64,000 bases of DNA from Plutella xylostella (lineage: Eukaryota; Arthropoda; Insecta; Lepidoptera; Plutellidae). Every line of letters starts with the position of its first letter. The first letter of the stretch is position 1. The notes beneath the pieces are model-generated. The model saw nothing but the letters and a program-made list of their open reading frames with translations, searched no databases and was not told the origin of the DNA. A program made the translations under genes and the position numbers. The stretch spans positions 3,162,001 to 3,226,000 of the forward strand of contig NC_064009.1 of assembly GCF_932276165.1 (NCBI RefSeq), given 5' to 3'. Positions 61,790 to 64,000 of the stretch are shown piece after piece.

Positions 61790-64000
61790 ATGTAAGTTTT
61801 GAGTCTATTACTAAAACTTGGCAATCAATCTGGCTGGCTTGGCTTTGATGTCTTAACTCTTTGGCTACAGGTACGACGATAGGCGTGGTGGAGGTCGAGG
61901 TGGCGGCCGTGGTGCTCCCAGGGGCCGCGGCGGCGGCGGGCGAGGCGGTCCCCGGAGGTCTGATGACCGCTCGGAGGACCGCGGTGGGAGCCGCTTCGGC
62001 GGCGGTGGCCGGGGCGGCCGCGATGGTGGGCGAGGGTTCGGCGGGCGGGGTGGGCGCGGCGGGCGCGACGACCGCGGCGGCGGCTTCGGCAAGAACGACC
62101 AGCCCGGCGGCAACCTGCGCAAGATCCGCTGGGATAACGTCCAACTTACCCCCTTCCAGAAGAACTTCTACATCCCACACGACAACACTCAGAGACGCTC
62201 GCCAGCTGAAATCGAAGCTTACAGGAGCCAACACCAGATCACAGTCAAAGGCAGGGATGTCCCCGCTCCAGCCATCTATTTTGATGAAGGAGGATTCCCA
62301 GACTATGCTATGAGGGAAATTTTGAAACAAGGCTTCCCTAACCCTACACCCATTCAAGCTCAAGGCTGGCCCATAGCTCTGTCTGGACGTGACATGGTTG
62401 GAATTGCTCAGACTGGTTCTGGAAAGACCCTGGCATACATCTTGCCTGCCATTGTCCACATCATTAACCAGCCGAGGTTGCTGAGGGATGACGGTCCCAT
62501 AGTATTGGTTTTGGCACCCACCAGAGAGTTGGCCCAGCAAATTCAGCAGGTAAGATATAGCTATAATGGTACATTTAAGTCTATGTTCAGTCTTTAGTCT
62601 TTTATGTTACTTGATTGGGCCAAGATTGGTTGATACAGCTAGGGTGATCACATAACATAAAGATTAATTGATCAGTGCTATTATAATGAAATTTGAAGTC
62701 TAATGTATGTTTTTATTGTGCCCGCCTCATCAGGGTTTATGTGCCATGAATGGCATTGCTGCGGAAACTCTGGACAGCGACGCCAACCAGCACATTGTAA
62801 ATTTTCATTTTTCTAATGTAGATGTTTAGCTTATATGAGACGGGCTATGTTCGAAAACCTATATCACTGGTTTTGGCCAAAAGTATTACTTGTAGTCTTT
62901 TCCAAATTACATTGAAATTGTTAGGTGAGGTTTCTGAACGTAACCTTTTGTTTTTTGTAGCCTAATAGCACTGCATTATTGTATTACAGCAATTTCTATT
63001 TATTATTTTGCAGAATGTTGCAACTCATTTATGGTTCTTCCAGTATATTATGTATTTTTTCAATGTATCTTTGATCATTCAGTGTATCAATGTGTAAACC
63101 ATTCTCATTACTGTATAATTATTGTATTTCATTAAACAATTTTATATTTACATTGTTTTTGGTTAGCAGCAGAGGCTCATGAGACTCATAAACTAATGAG
63201 TGGATATGTTTCAGGTGGCTAATGACTTTGGTCAGAATGTGCAAGTGCGGAACACTTGTATCTTCGGAGGGGCTCCCAAGGGGCCGCAGGGGAGGTGCCT
63301 GGAGCGCGGGGTGGAGATTGTCATTGCTACACCGGGGAGGCTCATTGACTTCTTGGAGAAAGGTAACATGCAATCTTTGTAAAATGTTGTGGTCAAAATT
63401 GTAACAGCTATTCCTGTGTTATAAAATATTTTAGTTAGGAAATCTCTTTTGTATGTTGATTTGGTTTCTACTCATACTAAACTAAGGCTTGGTCTCTAAC
63501 AGGCACAACTACCCTGAAGCGGTGCACTTACCTGGTGCTGGATGAAGCTGACAGAATGCTGGACATGGGCTTCGAGCCGCAGATCAGGAAAATCATTGAA
63601 CAGATCCGACCAGACAGACAGGTAAATTTGTAAAATTATTGTTTATCCATTTACAACCATACACTAAAATAATCTTTATTGATAACTTAAAACTAACTTT
63701 AAAAAATATACTTATATACCACTATCGCTATGTGGTTATTGTATTTTAGGCTACAAGCCCATCACACCACTTTTCATCTAAAGATCTTGCAAACTGCCTA
63801 AAATATTTCCCATTGCATTGGAGTATTGCTTGTGTGAATTTTAAATACCTGCACCTTTTGCAATAAAAATGCTCAGTAAGTTTTTATAATTAATAACTCT
63901 TATAAACTTCCAGGTCCTCATGTGGTCGGCAACCTGGCCGAAGGAGGTAAAGAACTTGGCCGAAGAGTTCCTCCATGACTACATCCAGATCAACATCGGC
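61790..64000 (+). CDS. Rm62: DEAD-box RNA helicase DDX5/p68 (Rm62), 5' part
   Basis: ATP-dependent RNA helicase acting in transcription, splicing and small-RNA pathways. Exons: 61790-61791, 61871-62549, 63215-63362, 63503-63621, 63914-64000 and beyond the window. The start codon is split by an intron: AT ends exon 1 and G opens exon 2. The first 345 residues are visible. Residues 4-80 are an Arg-Gly-rich (RGG) segment. Then come the DDX5/DDX17-type linker (LRKIRWDN, LTPFQKNFY) and the Q motif around FPNPTPIQAQGWP. Helicase motif I is AQTGSGKT (180-187), Ia PTRELAQQ (217-224), Ib TPGR, II DEAD (in YLVLDEADRMLDMGFEP) and III SAT (321-323). All catalytic residues are present. Helicase domain 2 lies outside. 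DDX17 and DDX5 are one gene in insects. Confidence 0.95.

Noticed and set aside
61788..62540. 250-codon minus-strand frame opposite DDX5 exon 2
   Set aside because: Composition mirrors the GC-rich RGG coding sequence on the plus strand; a shadow frame.

Overview
This is a nuclear genome window from an insect, almost certainly a moth or butterfly. It is AT-rich, its genes are split into many short exons with GT-AG introns, and it is full of repeat families I recognise as typical of Lepidoptera: a GTTCCGTA repeat with a CTTGGCCGG end, an RTE-like repeat ending in TTTCGCATTTATAATATTAG, a tRNA-derived SINE, LINE 3' tails and many small inverted-repeat MITEs. Exon models below were built by hand from splice sites and reading phase; every junction given keeps the frame.

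Layout. 1-8258: no host gene recognised; a 5'-truncated non-LTR retrotransposon (minus), an RTE-like repeat and two MITEs. 8259-23303 (plus): the 3' part of a large gene for a single-pass membrane protein (C-type lectin, CUB domains, EGF repeats, one transmembrane helix, about 1,035 residues of low-complexity cytoplasmic tail); its first exon(s) were not found. 23304-27859: long 3' UTR and intergenic DNA. 27860-38524 (minus): CASD1, sialate O-acetyltransferase family, 13 exons. 38525-41698: a divergent intergenic region with a PIF/Harbinger remnant. 41699-46478 (plus): UBE2W. 48786-50395 (minus): BPNT2/IMPAD1. 50760-54370 (plus): SPTLC1. 56241-61068 (minus): a tektin-2-like gene. 61790-64000 (plus): the start of a DDX5/p68 (Rm62) DEAD-box helicase that runs off the window.

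The genes are unrelated housekeeping or ciliary functions, not an operon or cluster. BPNT2/SPTLC1 and TEKT2/DDX5 are head-to-head pairs that may share promoter DNA; UBE2W/BPNT2 and SPTLC1/TEKT2 are tail-to-tail.

The most unusual structure is repeated partial exon duplication. In CASD1 (exons 9 and 11), UBE2W (exon 4) and the tektin gene (exon 2), the 3' part of an exon together with its splice donor is copied into the intron immediately downstream, without a recognisable acceptor at the copied edge. In CASD1 exon 9 this has grown into an array of ten partial copies, mostly in a 176-bp unit. Other points of interest are loss of the expected catalytic histidine in CASD1, a piggyBac-like MITE with TTAA target duplication, a hAT-like MITE with an 8-bp target duplication, and a MITE nested inside one of the partial exon copies.
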